In this document: positions 8,119 through 17,041 of the stretch, piece by piece | Layout of the letters: each line of letters opens with the position of its first letter | How positions within the stretch are numbered: position 1 is the first letter of the stretch | From: Bin5 sp965242905 | GTDB lineage: Bacteria; Chloroflexota; Anaerolineae; Caldilineales; Caldilineaceae | Reading direction: 5' to 3' | DNA: 64,000 bases | NCBI GenBank assembly: GCA_965242905.1 | Contig: CBDETM010000002.1 | Location: 4,774,001-4,838,000, forward strand | The notes under the pieces: model-generated | What the model saw: only the letters and a program-made list of their open reading frames with translations | Database searches by the model: none | Told to the model about the DNA's origin: nothing | Translations under genes and position numbers: made by a program

Positions 8119-9213
8119 ATGGACAGTAAGGAGCAGTTTCGGCAGGACGAAGACGTTTCTTCTCAGGAGTCGGAGATCCGGTGGGAGGAGGAAGAGGCGG
8201 AACTGGACTATTACGAAAGGAAGTTTCGGCTGGCCGAACCGACGTATCGCAACCCACGAATGCCAAAGAACGAACGAGAGCGATTCGAGATGCACCGCGC
8301 CGAGGTGCAGCAGGTGGCCGAAGTCGCGGACCTGGAAAGCGTTTGGGAGATCACATACACACCGGCTCGATTTGAGGGCGGGTTTCTCAGAACATCCTTG
8401 AGGCCTTTCTATCAGGAGGACCAGATCGTTGATGTCATGGCCCAGGTAAAAGGAGGGAAGGAGGCCAATGTCTATCGCTGCAGAGCACACGAGTCGGTAG
8501 ACGTAGAATGGATCGCAGCCAAGGTATACCGTCCCCGACAGTTTCGTAATCTGCGCAACGATGCCCTTTACAGGGAGGGGCGGGATCTCCTGACTGCGGA
8601 GGACGGGCGCCCACAGGCAGTTAAACGGCGCGATAGTCGGACTGCCAGGGCGGTCAGCAAGAAATCTGCCTTCGGCGTGCAGGTCCGCCATTTGTCCTGG
8701 CTCATGTACGAGTTTTCCGCATTGCAGACGCTCCATGAGGCCGGTGTCCCTGTCCCGAAACCATACGGAGTAGGGGAAAACGCGATTTTGATGGAATTCA
8801 TCGGCGATGAACAGATGGCGGCGCCGACTCTGCATGAAACGCGTTTGGAGGACAGTGAAGCCGGCCCGTTATTTGAACGGATGCGCAGGAGCATCGCCGT
8901 CATGCTGGAAAAGGGATATGTACACGGGGACCTGTCGGCGTTCAACATTCTCTACTGGGATGGCGAAATCAAGCTGATCGACTTCCCGCAGGTTATCGAC
9001 ATTCAGGCAAATCGCAGCGCGCGGGCTGTCCTGAACAGGGACGTGAAGCGGGTTTGCCAGTACTTCAGCCGCTACGGAATCCGGGAAGACCCCATCCAGT
9101 TGGCGGAAGAACTGTGGGAACGATACGCCGCGCCGGATCCCGACGACCTGGCCGCAGATCTGTCTAGTATTGTGCATGGCGAATTTGGGGAGGAAATCGA
9201 GGAGGAGGAGTAG
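8119..9213 (+). CDS. RIO-type serine/threonine protein kinase-like protein
   Basis: A 364-residue atypical kinase of the RIO1 family. The parts in order: an acidic and basic N-terminal stretch rich in Glu (1-60), a flexible nucleotide loop GGKEANVY (112-119), catalytic lysine K135 in AAKVYRP, the hinge region MEFIGDE (225-231), the catalytic loop HGDLSAFN (269-276) and the metal motif IDFPQ with D288. The last residues are EEIEEEE. RIO kinases are universal in archaea and eukaryotes, where they act in small ribosomal subunit maturation; bacterial members are less studied. All catalytic residues are present, so activity is likely. No neighbour hints at the target. Confidence 0.88.
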   Translation: MDSKEQFRQDEDVSSQESEIRWEEEEAELDYYERKFRLAEPTYRNPRMPKNERERFEMHRAEVQQVAEVADLESVWEITYTPARFEGGFLRTSLRPFYQEDQIVDVMAQVKGGKEANVYRCRAHESVDVEWIAAKVYRPRQFRNLRNDALYREGRDLLTAEDGRPQAVKRRDSRTARAVSKKSAFGVQVRHLSWLMYEFSALQTLHEAGVPVPKPYGVGENAILMEFIGDEQMAAPTLHETRLEDSEAGPLFERMRRSIAVMLEKGYVHGDLSAFNILYWDGEIKLIDFPQVIDIQANRSARAVLNRDVKRVCQYFSRYGIREDPIQLAEELWERYAAPDPDDLAADLSSIVHGEFGEEIEEEE

Positions 9214-9249
9214 GTCCTACGCAAGGTAGCGCAAAGCAAGATCTGTTTG

Positions 9250-11652
9250 TTACCAGGGAAGACGGCGAATATCGCGGCGCATGGCGCGCCAGAGCTCTGC
9301 GGCCCGGGTCAGCGCGGCCGAGCGAAGAGGGTCGGTACCGTAGCGCTCCTGGCTGACAGCCGCGGTTAAGCCAATTATGTTTCTGGTAAGCCTGCGCCGC
9401 CTCTCGGGTTCAGTCTCGTGACCCGCAAGGTGGGCCGACAGGCCCTGACCGTATTCCAGCTCGGTCTGGTTGGGTTGGTGAGGCCAACCGATGCGCCGCC
9501 CCCATGCCAGCAGGCCATGCCAGGGGTCCTGCGGCCTGTTTTCGAACCACCTGCCCGCCAGGTAGAGGAGGCCTGCCACAGGCAGCAGCCAGAAGAGCAT
9601 TTGCCAGTTCCAGGACCACTCGTCAGTGCTGGTTTCCTGCGGAGCATCGCCAGCAGGCTGTCTTGTGAAGCTGTCTGGCATCGTTCGCAGTGCCGCCTGT
9701 CGTTGCAGCGTGGGCCTCCCGGCTGTCGGTTCGAATGGAACCCAACCGATCTCGGGTAAGTAAACCTCCGGCCAGGAGTGAGCTTCTGCCTCGGTAATCG
9801 TCCACTCGCCCGATTCCAAGTCCCAGTAGCCGCCAATGTGTCCGGTGGCAAAGCGGGTGGGAAGGCCGTTCAAACGCGCCAGGACAGCAAAGGCCGTGGT
9901 GTAGTAATCGCAGTACCCTTGCTGCAGGTCAAAGAGGAAGAAATCGGCCACGTCGGCGCCGGGTGGGGGACCGGGCACTTCGAGATTGTACTCGATGCCG
10001 CGCAGATGGGCTTCGATGGATTCGGCGATGGCAAAGGGCCCTGGTTGACCAGCGGCAAGCCGTTCAGCCAGGTCACGCGTTCGAGGGGTGATTGTTTCGG
10101 GTACTCTGAGATGAGGAACCATGTCCGGCGGCAACTCAGCCCCTTCTTTTTCCCATGCAGGTAGAGCACGCAGACTTTCGACAGACATGGCGGGTACGAA
10201 GGAAACTACTTCGTATCTATCCACGGGGCCGGTACCGGACCACACGGATACCAGGTCGTCACCAGCGCGCCTTTCCAACTCATATTCGGTCCTGAACATA
10301 GCGGGTTCGCCTGCAGCAGGCAGCACGGCAGTCGGCGAGGTCAACCTGACGCGTTGCGTCAGCGCTACCCGTCCCGGCCAGTCCTCTTCGCTTCGCCAGT
10401 CCCGATTCGCTTCGATAGCGTCCTCTCTCTGCTGACCGCTATTGTTCCAACCCCTCCCGTCGTAGTTGACAAACGTCCCCCGCCGCATGTAGAGGCGCGG
10501 AGGCATGTCACCCAATTCCGTTACTGCGCCAAAGGGGTAGTTGGTAGAGACCCGCATCACTTCATACTGTCCCAGTTCAGTTCCGCCTTCAAGCAGAAAT
10601 CGGTTAGGGAGACCACTACCCAGACGGCCAAGACCCCTTCTTCCTCCCTTCAGGTCCGGAAACATACGCTCCGTAACTTCGTCAACCGAGTCGTAGACAG
10701 GTGTCATCGTCTGGTACACCCTATAGGCAAGTGGACTGATGACGATGTTGGGCATGAAGGCAGCGACAAGCCCGATAAGGACTGCACCAGCACCGACAGA
10801 CAACATCCGGTCTGTCAACAGCATCGGGCTGAAGTCGGTCCGTTGACGGGCCCAGTTCCTTTCCATGCGCTGCTGATCGAGCAGGACGTGTAGCAGAAGG
10901 GCCGCGGCAAAGCCGATGAGAATCAAAAGTCGCCCCTGCCTGCCGTAGAATAGAAACGTCGCCAGTACCCAAAGTGCCGGTGTACCAACGACGAGACCGT
11001 TGCGCGTGGTAAGTGAGAGCAGTGCTGTAACCCCACCAAGCAGCCAGAGGACGAAACCAAAAAGAGTCAGGAAGACAAAGTCATCCTGGTAGGCGCCGCC
11101 AGCTTGTACGCCTCTAGCCCAGTCCGAGTAACGCTGGAGAAGGCTGTTCAACTCAATTTCGACCCCTTCGGCCAGCACGAGCAAATCACCGGCTCTGGCT
11201 GCCCTCCAGAGATCGATGGGCCCGGGAATCCAGTGGACAAGCACCTGCGAAACGATAAGAATCCCAAGGAGCATCCAGAGCAGGAAACTGATGCCATATA
11301 CAACAATGGTTGCGGCCCTATGTATGCGACGACGACCCGATGAGGGAGAAGGTCGGCTTTCCTCAGCCCCCTGCCCGCCCCTGGACGAGGAAGTGCGGGC
11401 CGACCAGCCACGAAGCCGGCCCACCAGCCACCAGCCACTCCACAGGCTGAACAAGCTGACCCACTCAAGATTGACGCGAACGCGACCCAGGTCGATCCAG
11501 TCGGCCTCACGTATTGCAAGGGCCGGCAGGAGGGCGATGAGGAGCCCGATTCCCCAGACCAACCAACCAAGGGGAGGTCGGAACCGGTCGGCGACGAAAA
11601 GGAATATTCGGATGAACGGGTTCCTTCGTTCAATTTCGATTTCGGTGGTCAC
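9250..11652 (-). CDS. TgpA-like membrane transglutaminase (DUF3488 + transglutaminase core + DUF4129)
   Basis: An 800-residue membrane protein. The N-terminal third has several hydrophobic helices (for example LVWGIGLLIALLPALAI) and the last part another (MLFWLLPVAGLLYLAGRW). Between them lies an extracytoplasmic transglutaminase-like domain with C581 in GYCDYYTTAF, H625 in EAHSWPEVYLP and a following GWVPFEPT. The C-terminus, after the last helix, is DUF4129-like. It starts with GTG at 11652 overlapping the stop of the DUF58 gene by four bases (GTGA), a sign of coupled translation. This pair usually comes with a MoxR ATPase, absent here. Predicted role: proteolysis or crosslinking at the cell surface. 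Confidence 0.9.
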   Translation of the reverse strand: MTTEIEIERRNPFIRIFLFVADRFRPPLGWLVWGIGLLIALLPALAIREADWIDLGRVRVNLEWVSLFSLWSGWWLVGRLRGWSARTSSSRGGQGAEESRPSPSSGRRRIHRAATIVVYGISFLLWMLLGILIVSQVLVHWIPGPIDLWRAARAGDLLVLAEGVEIELNSLLQRYSDWARGVQAGGAYQDDFVFLTLFGFVLWLLGGVTALLSLTTRNGLVVGTPALWVLATFLFYGRQGRLLILIGFAAALLLHVLLDQQRMERNWARQRTDFSPMLLTDRMLSVGAGAVLIGLVAAFMPNIVISPLAYRVYQTMTPVYDSVDEVTERMFPDLKGGRRGLGRLGSGLPNRFLLEGGTELGQYEVMRVSTNYPFGAVTELGDMPPRLYMRRGTFVNYDGRGWNNSGQQREDAIEANRDWRSEEDWPGRVALTQRVRLTSPTAVLPAAGEPAMFRTEYELERRAGDDLVSVWSGTGPVDRYEVVSFVPAMSVESLRALPAWEKEGAELPPDMVPHLRVPETITPRTRDLAERLAAGQPGPFAIAESIEAHLRGIEYNLEVPGPPPGADVADFFLFDLQQGYCDYYTTAFAVLARLNGLPTRFATGHIGGYWDLESGEWTITEAEAHSWPEVYLPEIGWVPFEPTAGRPTLQRQAALRTMPDSFTRQPAGDAPQETSTDEWSWNWQMLFWLLPVAGLLYLAGRWFENRPQDPWHGLLAWGRRIGWPHQPNQTELEYGQGLSAHLAGHETEPERRRRLTRNIIGLTAAVSQERYGTDPLRSAALTRAAELWRAMRRDIRRLPW

Positions 11653-13268
11653 CCGACTTCTTCCTCGACTTCGTGAACAACCACGCCGCCGCTAGGCGTG
11701 GTGCGCAATATCGTTCGCGTGCGTCGGTAAGTCAACGCGGGGGTCAAACGAGAACCAGCCTGGATGAATCTAAGGGGTATCTCATATCTCGCCAGGATAT
11801 CAACAAGGTTTGCCTGGGCTACTTCGGACATGTCTTGCGGCGTATCATGCACGGCTTCAATTTGAATCTCCAGGGAAGGCATGACTCCAGTGGACTCAAG
11901 AGGTTGTTTTTCGACGTTTGTCTCTACGGTTTCAGGAGGTATGCCAGAATCCTGGGATGCAGGTGTCACGGCAATCACGCTGGCCGGAACGCCAGCCCGA
12001 CGCAGATGCAGCAACTCTGCCGTCCAGTTCTGGACGCCATCGCCGATGTCAGAAGTGATTGCCAAGACAGTCTGGCCGGCGTTGAAGATACCGCGGCCGC
12101 GGCGCAAGAGTTCGTCGAGAGACAGGTCACCTGCTTGAACGGGAGCAAGCGCCGCCAGAATCCGCCAGACCTGGCCTTTGCCAGGCTGCGGTGGGACATC
12201 AACCAGGTTTGACTGAGGGGGCTCCTTGGGACTCATCTCACCGTTGCCAGCCCAAACCGATTCGAGGCTTCCCACGGTATCGTTTTCTTGTCCCTGTTCC
12301 CCATTTGCGGCACTCTGCCAATCCAGCCCCTGCGAGGATATTTCAGCTTCCGGTGCTGCAAGCAGGCCCACCGCTCTTCTTTCGCCGCCGCCCAGAAACT
12401 CTGCGGAAACGCTGGCTGCGAGGACGATGCTCGTTTCAAGCGTACTCTCGTCACCCTGGCCAGACTGTACGAGACGGTTGACATCCAGAACGATCCAGAG
12501 GTCTCCGCTGGGTTCCGTTTCGACGTCGGTGACGATCAGTTCGCCCTGTCTGGCGCTGATTGGCCAGTGTACATGGCGCAGGCTGTCTCCAGGTTGGTAC
12601 GCCCTCACAGCTTGTGCACGCTCGGAGCCGCTGTAGGCGCGACGGCGCCGGTCCTGACCTGAGTAGCTCCCTCGGGGCAGGTCCAGTTCAGGTATGTGCG
12701 CCACCCTGGGATAGACGAGTAGAGATTCCGACCTTGTGTCTGCAAATTCCAGGCCGAATAGACCAAAGGGATCTCCAGTTCTCAGCGTGTGCGGTCCCAG
12801 TCTAAAGACGCCGCGTTGCGTACACTGTGCCTCAGCGCGCCATTGGTAGCTGCTGCCGCTACCGCAACTGACAACCTGTCTTGGATTGTAACCGGGCAGG
12901 CGCGAACTGTCGGCGAACTCGAGCCAGTGCAGAGGCAGCGCGCTTTCGTTGCGTACGACGAACCGCTCCTGCAAGGCATCACCTACTACCAGCATCGTTC
13001 CCTCGCGGCGGCGCTCGAAGTGAAACTGCTGGACCTGGTTGCGGACCCAGCCAAAGCTGACTGCATAGAGGCCTACCAAGGAGATCAGGAGCGCGACCCA
13101 GATCGGGCTGGGTCCCAGGAGCTGCATGAAAATGAGAAGTGGAATGAAGAAGAGGGGCCAAGCGCTTCGCAACTCAATGCGCCATCCTTCGGGCACTTTG
13201 CGATTCAGCAGCCTGTCGATCGCCTCTTGAGGATTGAGGCGCCGGGAACGCACCGAGGAGCGGCTCAT
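11649..13268 (-). CDS. DUF58 domain-containing membrane protein
   Basis: A 539-residue protein with two close membrane helices near residues 32-72 (WPLFFIPLLIFMQLLG and the following segment), then a beta-rich part, then the DUF58 signature RAYQPGDSLRHVHWPISARQG near residue 225, which starts a von Willebrand factor A-like fold. DUF58 proteins nearly always neighbour transglutaminase-like membrane proteins and MoxR ATPases. Here the transglutaminase follows with a four-base overlap but no ATPase gene is present. A Gln/Glu-rich insertion around residues 320-360 is unlike the family core. Function unknown; probable partner of the TgpA-like protein. Confidence 0.87.
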   Translation of the reverse strand: MSRSSVRSRRLNPQEAIDRLLNRKVPEGWRIELRSAWPLFFIPLLIFMQLLGPSPIWVALLISLVGLYAVSFGWVRNQVQQFHFERRREGTMLVVGDALQERFVVRNESALPLHWLEFADSSRLPGYNPRQVVSCGSGSSYQWRAEAQCTQRGVFRLGPHTLRTGDPFGLFGLEFADTRSESLLVYPRVAHIPELDLPRGSYSGQDRRRRAYSGSERAQAVRAYQPGDSLRHVHWPISARQGELIVTDVETEPSGDLWIVLDVNRLVQSGQGDESTLETSIVLAASVSAEFLGGGERRAVGLLAAPEAEISSQGLDWQSAANGEQGQENDTVGSLESVWAGNGEMSPKEPPQSNLVDVPPQPGKGQVWRILAALAPVQAGDLSLDELLRRGRGIFNAGQTVLAITSDIGDGVQNWTAELLHLRRAGVPASVIAVTPASQDSGIPPETVETNVEKQPLESTGVMPSLEIQIEAVHDTPQDMSEVAQANLVDILARYEIPLRFIQAGSRLTPALTYRRTRTILRTTPSGGVVVHEVEEEVG

Positions 13269-13549
13269 GTTTCAGGTTGTCTCAGTGACTACACTAAAGG
13301 TTGGCTGTATTCCGTGCCTATGTGAGAATTGACGCAGGCGGCGCAGGCCGGTCACGGCAATCCGGAGCCGAACGAGACGGCCCCAAAGGGGACCCATTTG
13401 CGAATATATTGTCCCCGAATTCGGAGGGCCAGTCCTGCTCCCTGGGCGAGACTGAACAGATTGTACCACAAAGTCAAGGGGCTTCCAGGAACCGGAATGC
13501 CGTCGGTCCTCTTGCGGTCCCGACGGGTTTGCACTCTGCCGGGGGAAAG

Positions 13550-13840
13550 ATGCTTACCGAAATTGATGCATTTGGCAACACACACTTTTTTGTCAACCTG
13601 AGCGCAAATGGTGCTTGGTCCGGTCTTTGGCAGATTCTGGCGGGCCTGGCCTTGGGGGGAGTCGTTCTCGTTTTGATTCTGGCAATCATCGAGCCCGGGC
13701 CGCTGGTGAAGAGGCGACCATTCCCGAGAGAGGAACGGTCCGGCAGATCTAAGTCAGATGGCGTACGTCGGACCTCAGTGGATCAGGCTACTTTGTCTGC
13801 CAAAATAGATGGGATTCCTGACCGGAACGATGACGAGTAG
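13550..13840 (+). CDS. small single-helix membrane protein, hypothetical
   Basis: A 96-residue protein starting at an ATG after GGGGGAAAG. Residues about 22-44 form one strong hydrophobic helix, with the core LAGLALGGVVLVLILAII; the N-terminal 20 residues precede it and a basic, Arg/Lys-rich tail (KRRPFPREERSGRSKSD) follows, which suggests the tail faces the cytoplasm. The frame is open back to 13301 but the upstream part has no protein character. It lies 39 bp before the PyrK-like gene, so the two may be cotranscribed. No family recognised. Confidence 0.55.
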   Translation: MLTEIDAFGNTHFFVNLSANGAWSGLWQILAGLALGGVVLVLILAIIEPGPLVKRRPFPREERSGRSKSDGVRRTSVDQATLSAKIDGIPDRNDDE

Positions 13841-13879
13841 GAGGTACGCCGAAACCACTGAGGGGAACTGGGATCTGCC

Positions 13880-14767
13880 GTGACTGAGACTACATGGGAG
13901 CCGATTCCACCAGTAGTGGGTCAGATTGAGAGTGCGCTCCAGCGGGGTCATACGTTCGCTGTCCGCCTTCCGGCCAATCTAATCCCGCCGATTGAGACTA
14001 TTGCCGGCCGCTATTTCCTTCTGCGATGCGGCAGTGCGGCCGGCGGTGAAAGAGAGGGCGACTGGTCGAATTTTGTGCGCCTACCTCTCTTTGTTTGTGG
14101 CCGCCAGGCGCTCGACCGACAGGAGCGCTGGCAGTTCTATCTTCCCCACTCCAGGTATGACGAAGGAGGACAGCCAGTACCGGGCCAAGCCGAAAGTCAC
14201 AGTGGGGACGATGGGGGGTGGGCGTGGCTGGCAAAGCGGGCCTTGGGTGACCTGCTCAACCTCCTGGGGCCGTTTGGGAACGGTTTTACTCTGCTGCCTG
14301 AGCTGCAGAATCTTCTCCTCCTAGCTGACATTGAAGACGACGCGGCCTGGTTCTGGAAGCTGCTTCCTCTATGCGAGCAGGCGTTGGACAGGGGCGGTAG
14401 GGTGACCGTCCTCATCAGGGCCAAGAGCGAAGAGGCGGTTGCCGAGCTGATGCACTTTGTGCCAGTACAGGTTGAGGTACGCACCGAAACATCTGAAAGC
14501 AAATGGCTCAAGGAGATTGGCGGCACTGTGGGGTGGGCGGACCAGGTCTGTGCGGGCGTTTCGCCCAGTTCGTTTGAGGCGCTTTTGTCGATCGTCAGGC
14601 AAGCGCGGTTTCGAGTCGACAGGAATTTTGCCCAGATACTTGTCAGGGCAGACTTGCTGTGCGGCGTCGGCGCCTGCCTAGTTTGTGCCGTCCCGACGGC
14701 ACGCGGTGGCGTTACACGGGCCTGCGTTCACGGCCCGGTCTTTGACCTTACTGAACTGGCAGAATAG
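13880..14767 (+). CDS. PyrK-like ferredoxin-reductase-fold protein with [2Fe-2S] domain
   Basis: A 295-residue protein with GTG start at 13880. The C-terminus has the [2Fe-2S] domain of dihydroorotate dehydrogenase electron-transfer subunits: C261, C266 and C269 in CGVGACLVC and C282 in ACVHGPVFD, the typical spacing. Upstream, GRYFLLRCG and LLGPFGNGF match the FAD-binding barrel and the nucleotide-binding start of that family. The rest has drifted: the PLLRRP FAD motif is replaced by FVRLPLFVCG. No pyrD lies nearby. It may feed electrons to an unidentified oxidoreductase. The family assignment rests mainly on the cysteine domain. Confidence 0.75.
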   Translation: MTETTWEPIPPVVGQIESALQRGHTFAVRLPANLIPPIETIAGRYFLLRCGSAAGGEREGDWSNFVRLPLFVCGRQALDRQERWQFYLPHSRYDEGGQPVPGQAESHSGDDGGWAWLAKRALGDLLNLLGPFGNGFTLLPELQNLLLLADIEDDAAWFWKLLPLCEQALDRGGRVTVLIRAKSEEAVAELMHFVPVQVEVRTETSESKWLKEIGGTVGWADQVCAGVSPSSFEALLSIVRQARFRVDRNFAQILVRADLLCGVGACLVCAVPTARGGVTRACVHGPVFDLTELAE

Positions 14768-15300
14768 CGCTACCATTCCAGCCACCAGTTGATCGGTATC
14801 TAGACTTCGATTGGCGCCCAGTCGACTTGGTGCTCGCGCCATGGCCTCCCTCGCTATCGGCATGACTGTCAGGCCACAGTCTTTTCGCGACTCTTGAAAT
14901 CGCGAACGATAGTCACACCCTCTCTTCTCCACACTTATCCTCGGTCAGTCGTTGCAAACAATGAACACTGGCCATTTCATTTAGCGCCAGCAGGTTAAAG
15001 GGCGGGCCGAAGTAGTCTTACAGTTCTGACGTGTTGAGTTCGCGCCGGCAGTAGCCTTGCGAATACCTTTCTGGTAGCTGTAAAGACATTTTTTGGGTGC
15101 GTACTGTGTGCAGCCTGCCTGAGTCCTCAGTGGCGGAAGGTAGTGTCAGGTCTTCTGTGGCGGGCTATTGACTGCCGTTAATGCGCAATTTGGGTCCAAT
15201 CGGGAATCGACTTTCCCACTTTGCCCGCACTGGCAGATTCTCGGAACCAGCCAAGAGGCGGGGGAAAGGCGGGTCGCCGGGGGCGGCCACCTTCACATTG

Positions 15301-15512
15301 CGCTCACACTCGCTGCGGCGTGAGGCTACCCGGGGGCGTTGCGGGGGCGGAGCCCCCGCACAAGGGAGGGCCGAAGGCCCGACCGCACAACTGCAGTGGT
15401 CAGTGGTTAGAGACGTCGCTATTTCTGACAGGGAGTTGATCGTGGAATGGCGTTGGCTCCGCTGAAACCCAACGTATGCGAGAGTTTGCCACCATTTTGA
15501 GGTGCACCCCTC
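15301..15512 (+). repeat. dispersed repeat family, copy A (short form)
   Basis: Core at 15332-15390: GGGGGCG, TT, the hairpin GCGGGGGC-GGA-GCCCCCGC (15341-15359), then GGGCC-GAA-GGCCC (15368-15380). The closing strand is degenerate here (CGCAC in place of CGCCC). Two CAGTGGT heptamers follow at 15394-15407, then the 3' module with TTGATCGTGGAATGG, and a last part GTATGCGA...CCATTTTGAGGTGCAC also found at the end of copy D. Its 5' side, CACACTCGCTGCGGCG, is shared only with copy C. Confidence 0.8.
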
Positions 15513-15518
15513 CGTATC

Positions 15519-15949
15519 GGGTGCAAACTAGATTTGGGGTAGGGACAGTCTGGCGGGGAATCAGTGCCGGCGGTGGCTGGAGTTGTTTACCGTTATTTGG
15601 CGAGACGCAGTGCAGGCGCCAGGCGTGGCCGTTCGGTGGCGTCCGCCAGTTGGGAGGGAGCGAGGGCAGGCACAAGGCGGGCACCCACGGGGATCTGATG
15701 GGACTGGCGGGACAGGGTCGGGCTAGACACTTTCGGTTAGGCACCCGTCACCAATGCCGACACCAGGTCGATGAGGCATGTTGTAGGAGAGGGGGCGTTG
15801 CGGGGGCGGAGCCCCCGCACAAGGGAGGGCCGAATAGGCCCGACCGCCCAAAAAAGCGAGGAGAGTGTAAAGAGGAGTGAGGAGAGAGAACTGCCGTTTC
15901 CTCTCCTGCAGATTGGATGGCGAAGTGGCTATGGTTTCGTTGCTGCCAG
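15519..15949 (+). repeat. dispersed repeat family, copy B (long form)
   Basis: Begins GGGTGCAAACTAGATTTGGGG, shares about 270 bp of 5' module with copies D and E (including GACAGTCTGGCGGGGAATC, GGGATCTGATGGGACTGGCGG and GACACCAGGTCGATGAGGCA), then the core 15791-15849: outer GGGGGCG, hairpin 15800-15818, GGGCC-GAATA-GGCCC (15827-15841) and closing CGCCC. The heptamer tract is lost and replaced by a short AG-rich stretch. Confidence 0.85.
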
Positions 15950-16023
15950 GGGCGTGGGAGAGGTCACCTCCACTTTGGGGGGAACGTCTGCCTGCCTCGC
16001 TGTGTCCTGCCATTATACGTTTG

Positions 16024-16032
16024 TGGTACAAT
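16024..16032 (+). promoter_or_regulatory. extended -10 promoter element
   Basis: TG-G-TACAAT just downstream of repeat copy B, about 80 bp before the methyltransferase start. No convincing -35 box at 17 bp. Confidence 0.4.
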
Positions 16033-16111
16033 GTGCCGAGTCGTGCTCTGTGCCATAGCGTCTGGCTTTTGTGGCAGGGCATTCTCAGTCAGACCGTAGA
16101 GGAGAAGTCCA

Positions 16112-16996
16112 ATGGCACGTGGGAGTGGTGAGGCCAAGAGCTACCTCCCGTCAGCAGAGCGCGAGAGTCTCGCCGGGCGCCCAACAGATGCTGCGTCCTC
16201 CTTTCCCGAATACAGGCGTGAGGTGAAAGAGGTTTGGAACCACAACTCAGCCTACTGGGACAGCTACATGGGAGAGGGCAACGACTTCGTCAATGTTCTT
16301 TGCTGGCCGGCCATTGAAGAGTTGCTCGCAATTGAGCCAGGCCAGATGGTTCTGGATATAGCCTGCGGCAACGGACTGACCAGTAGAAGGCTGGGGCGCC
16401 TGGGCGCCCGCGTTATTGCGTTCGACGTGGCAGAGGAGATGATCCGTTTTGCCAGGCAGCGCAGTTCTGCCGACGACGGCGACATCCAATTTCATGTGCT
16501 TGACGCCAGCGACGAATCAGGACTTGAGAGGATTTGCGAAGAGAGGCTCGATGCCGCGCTCTCCAATATGGCCTTGTTTGACATGGCCGAAATCGAGCCG
16601 CTGTTTCGGACCTTGTACAGGTTGCTAAAGCCGGGAGGATGCTTCGTTTTCTCGATGATGCATCCCTGCTTCAATCAGGCCCATTCCGCGCTCTTCTGCG
16701 AGAGAGAGGAAGTCGACGGAGAAGAGGTCACGACATATGGCGTGCGCGTAGCCGGTTACATGACGCCGACGATGCACAAGGGCCGCGCTCTGGCCGGACA
16801 GCCTTTGCCTCAGCCTTACTTTCACAGGCCGCTTCATGCATTGTTGAGCATAGGGCTAAAGGCAGGTTTTGTGTTGACCGGCATCGAGGAAAGAGCCTTC
16901 CCCGCCTCCCACCCAGCGGGAAGGCAGGATGTAAGCTGGGGGCCGAATTTCAGTGAAATTCCCCCCGTGATCATCTTTCGCATGTTGCGCCTTTGA
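16112..16996 (+). CDS. class I SAM-dependent methyltransferase
   Basis: A 294-residue methyltransferase. Motif I is VLDIACGNGLTSRRLG (near residue 84), the second strand gives VIAFDVAEEMI, and LLKPGGCFVFSMMHPCF is the usual strand-five segment. The N-terminal 40 residues are polar and probably disordered; EVKEVWNHNSAYWDSYMGEGNDF precedes the fold and recalls small-molecule methyltransferases (region about 38-60). GAGGAGAAG supports the ATG at 16112. It is followed 45 bp later by the PAC2 gene on the same strand. Substrate not deducible. Confidence 0.87.
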   Translation: MARGSGEAKSYLPSAERESLAGRPTDAASSFPEYRREVKEVWNHNSAYWDSYMGEGNDFVNVLCWPAIEELLAIEPGQMVLDIACGNGLTSRRLGRLGARVIAFDVAEEMIRFARQRSSADDGDIQFHVLDASDESGLERICEERLDAALSNMALFDMAEIEPLFRTLYRLLKPGGCFVFSMMHPCFNQAHSALFCEREEVDGEEVTTYGVRVAGYMTPTMHKGRALAGQPLPQPYFHRPLHALLSIGLKAGFVLTGIEERAFPASHPAGRQDVSWGPNFSEIPPVIIFRMLRL

Positions 16997-17041
16997 CGCA
17001 CTGCCGCCCCGGGACGAATCTAGCGAAATCGAGGTAATGAC

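Larger units (their letters stand above)
14768..16111. other. 1.34-kb gene-free region carrying two repeat-element copies
   Basis: From 14768 to about 15300 I see no gene, only an inverted repeat TTCGCGA/TCGCGAA (14884-14906). Then follow repeat copies A (15301-15512) and B (15519-15949) almost back to back in the same direction, and a promoter element at 16024-16032 for the methyltransferase gene. The open frames within the repeats are by-products of high GC content. Confidence 0.7.

Noticed and set aside
7642..8835. 397-codon minus-strand frame
   Set aside because: Mostly antisense to the RIO kinase gene; residue pattern is that of a shadow frame and there is no ribosome site.
14678..14932. 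84-codon minus-strand frame past the PyrK-like gene
   Set aside because: Overlaps the 3' end of a well-supported gene on the other strand and has no motif.
15476..16131. Several plus-strand frames within repeat copies A and B
   Set aside because: They follow the repeat rather than any gene; the same translated stretch recurs in other copies at different frames and lengths.
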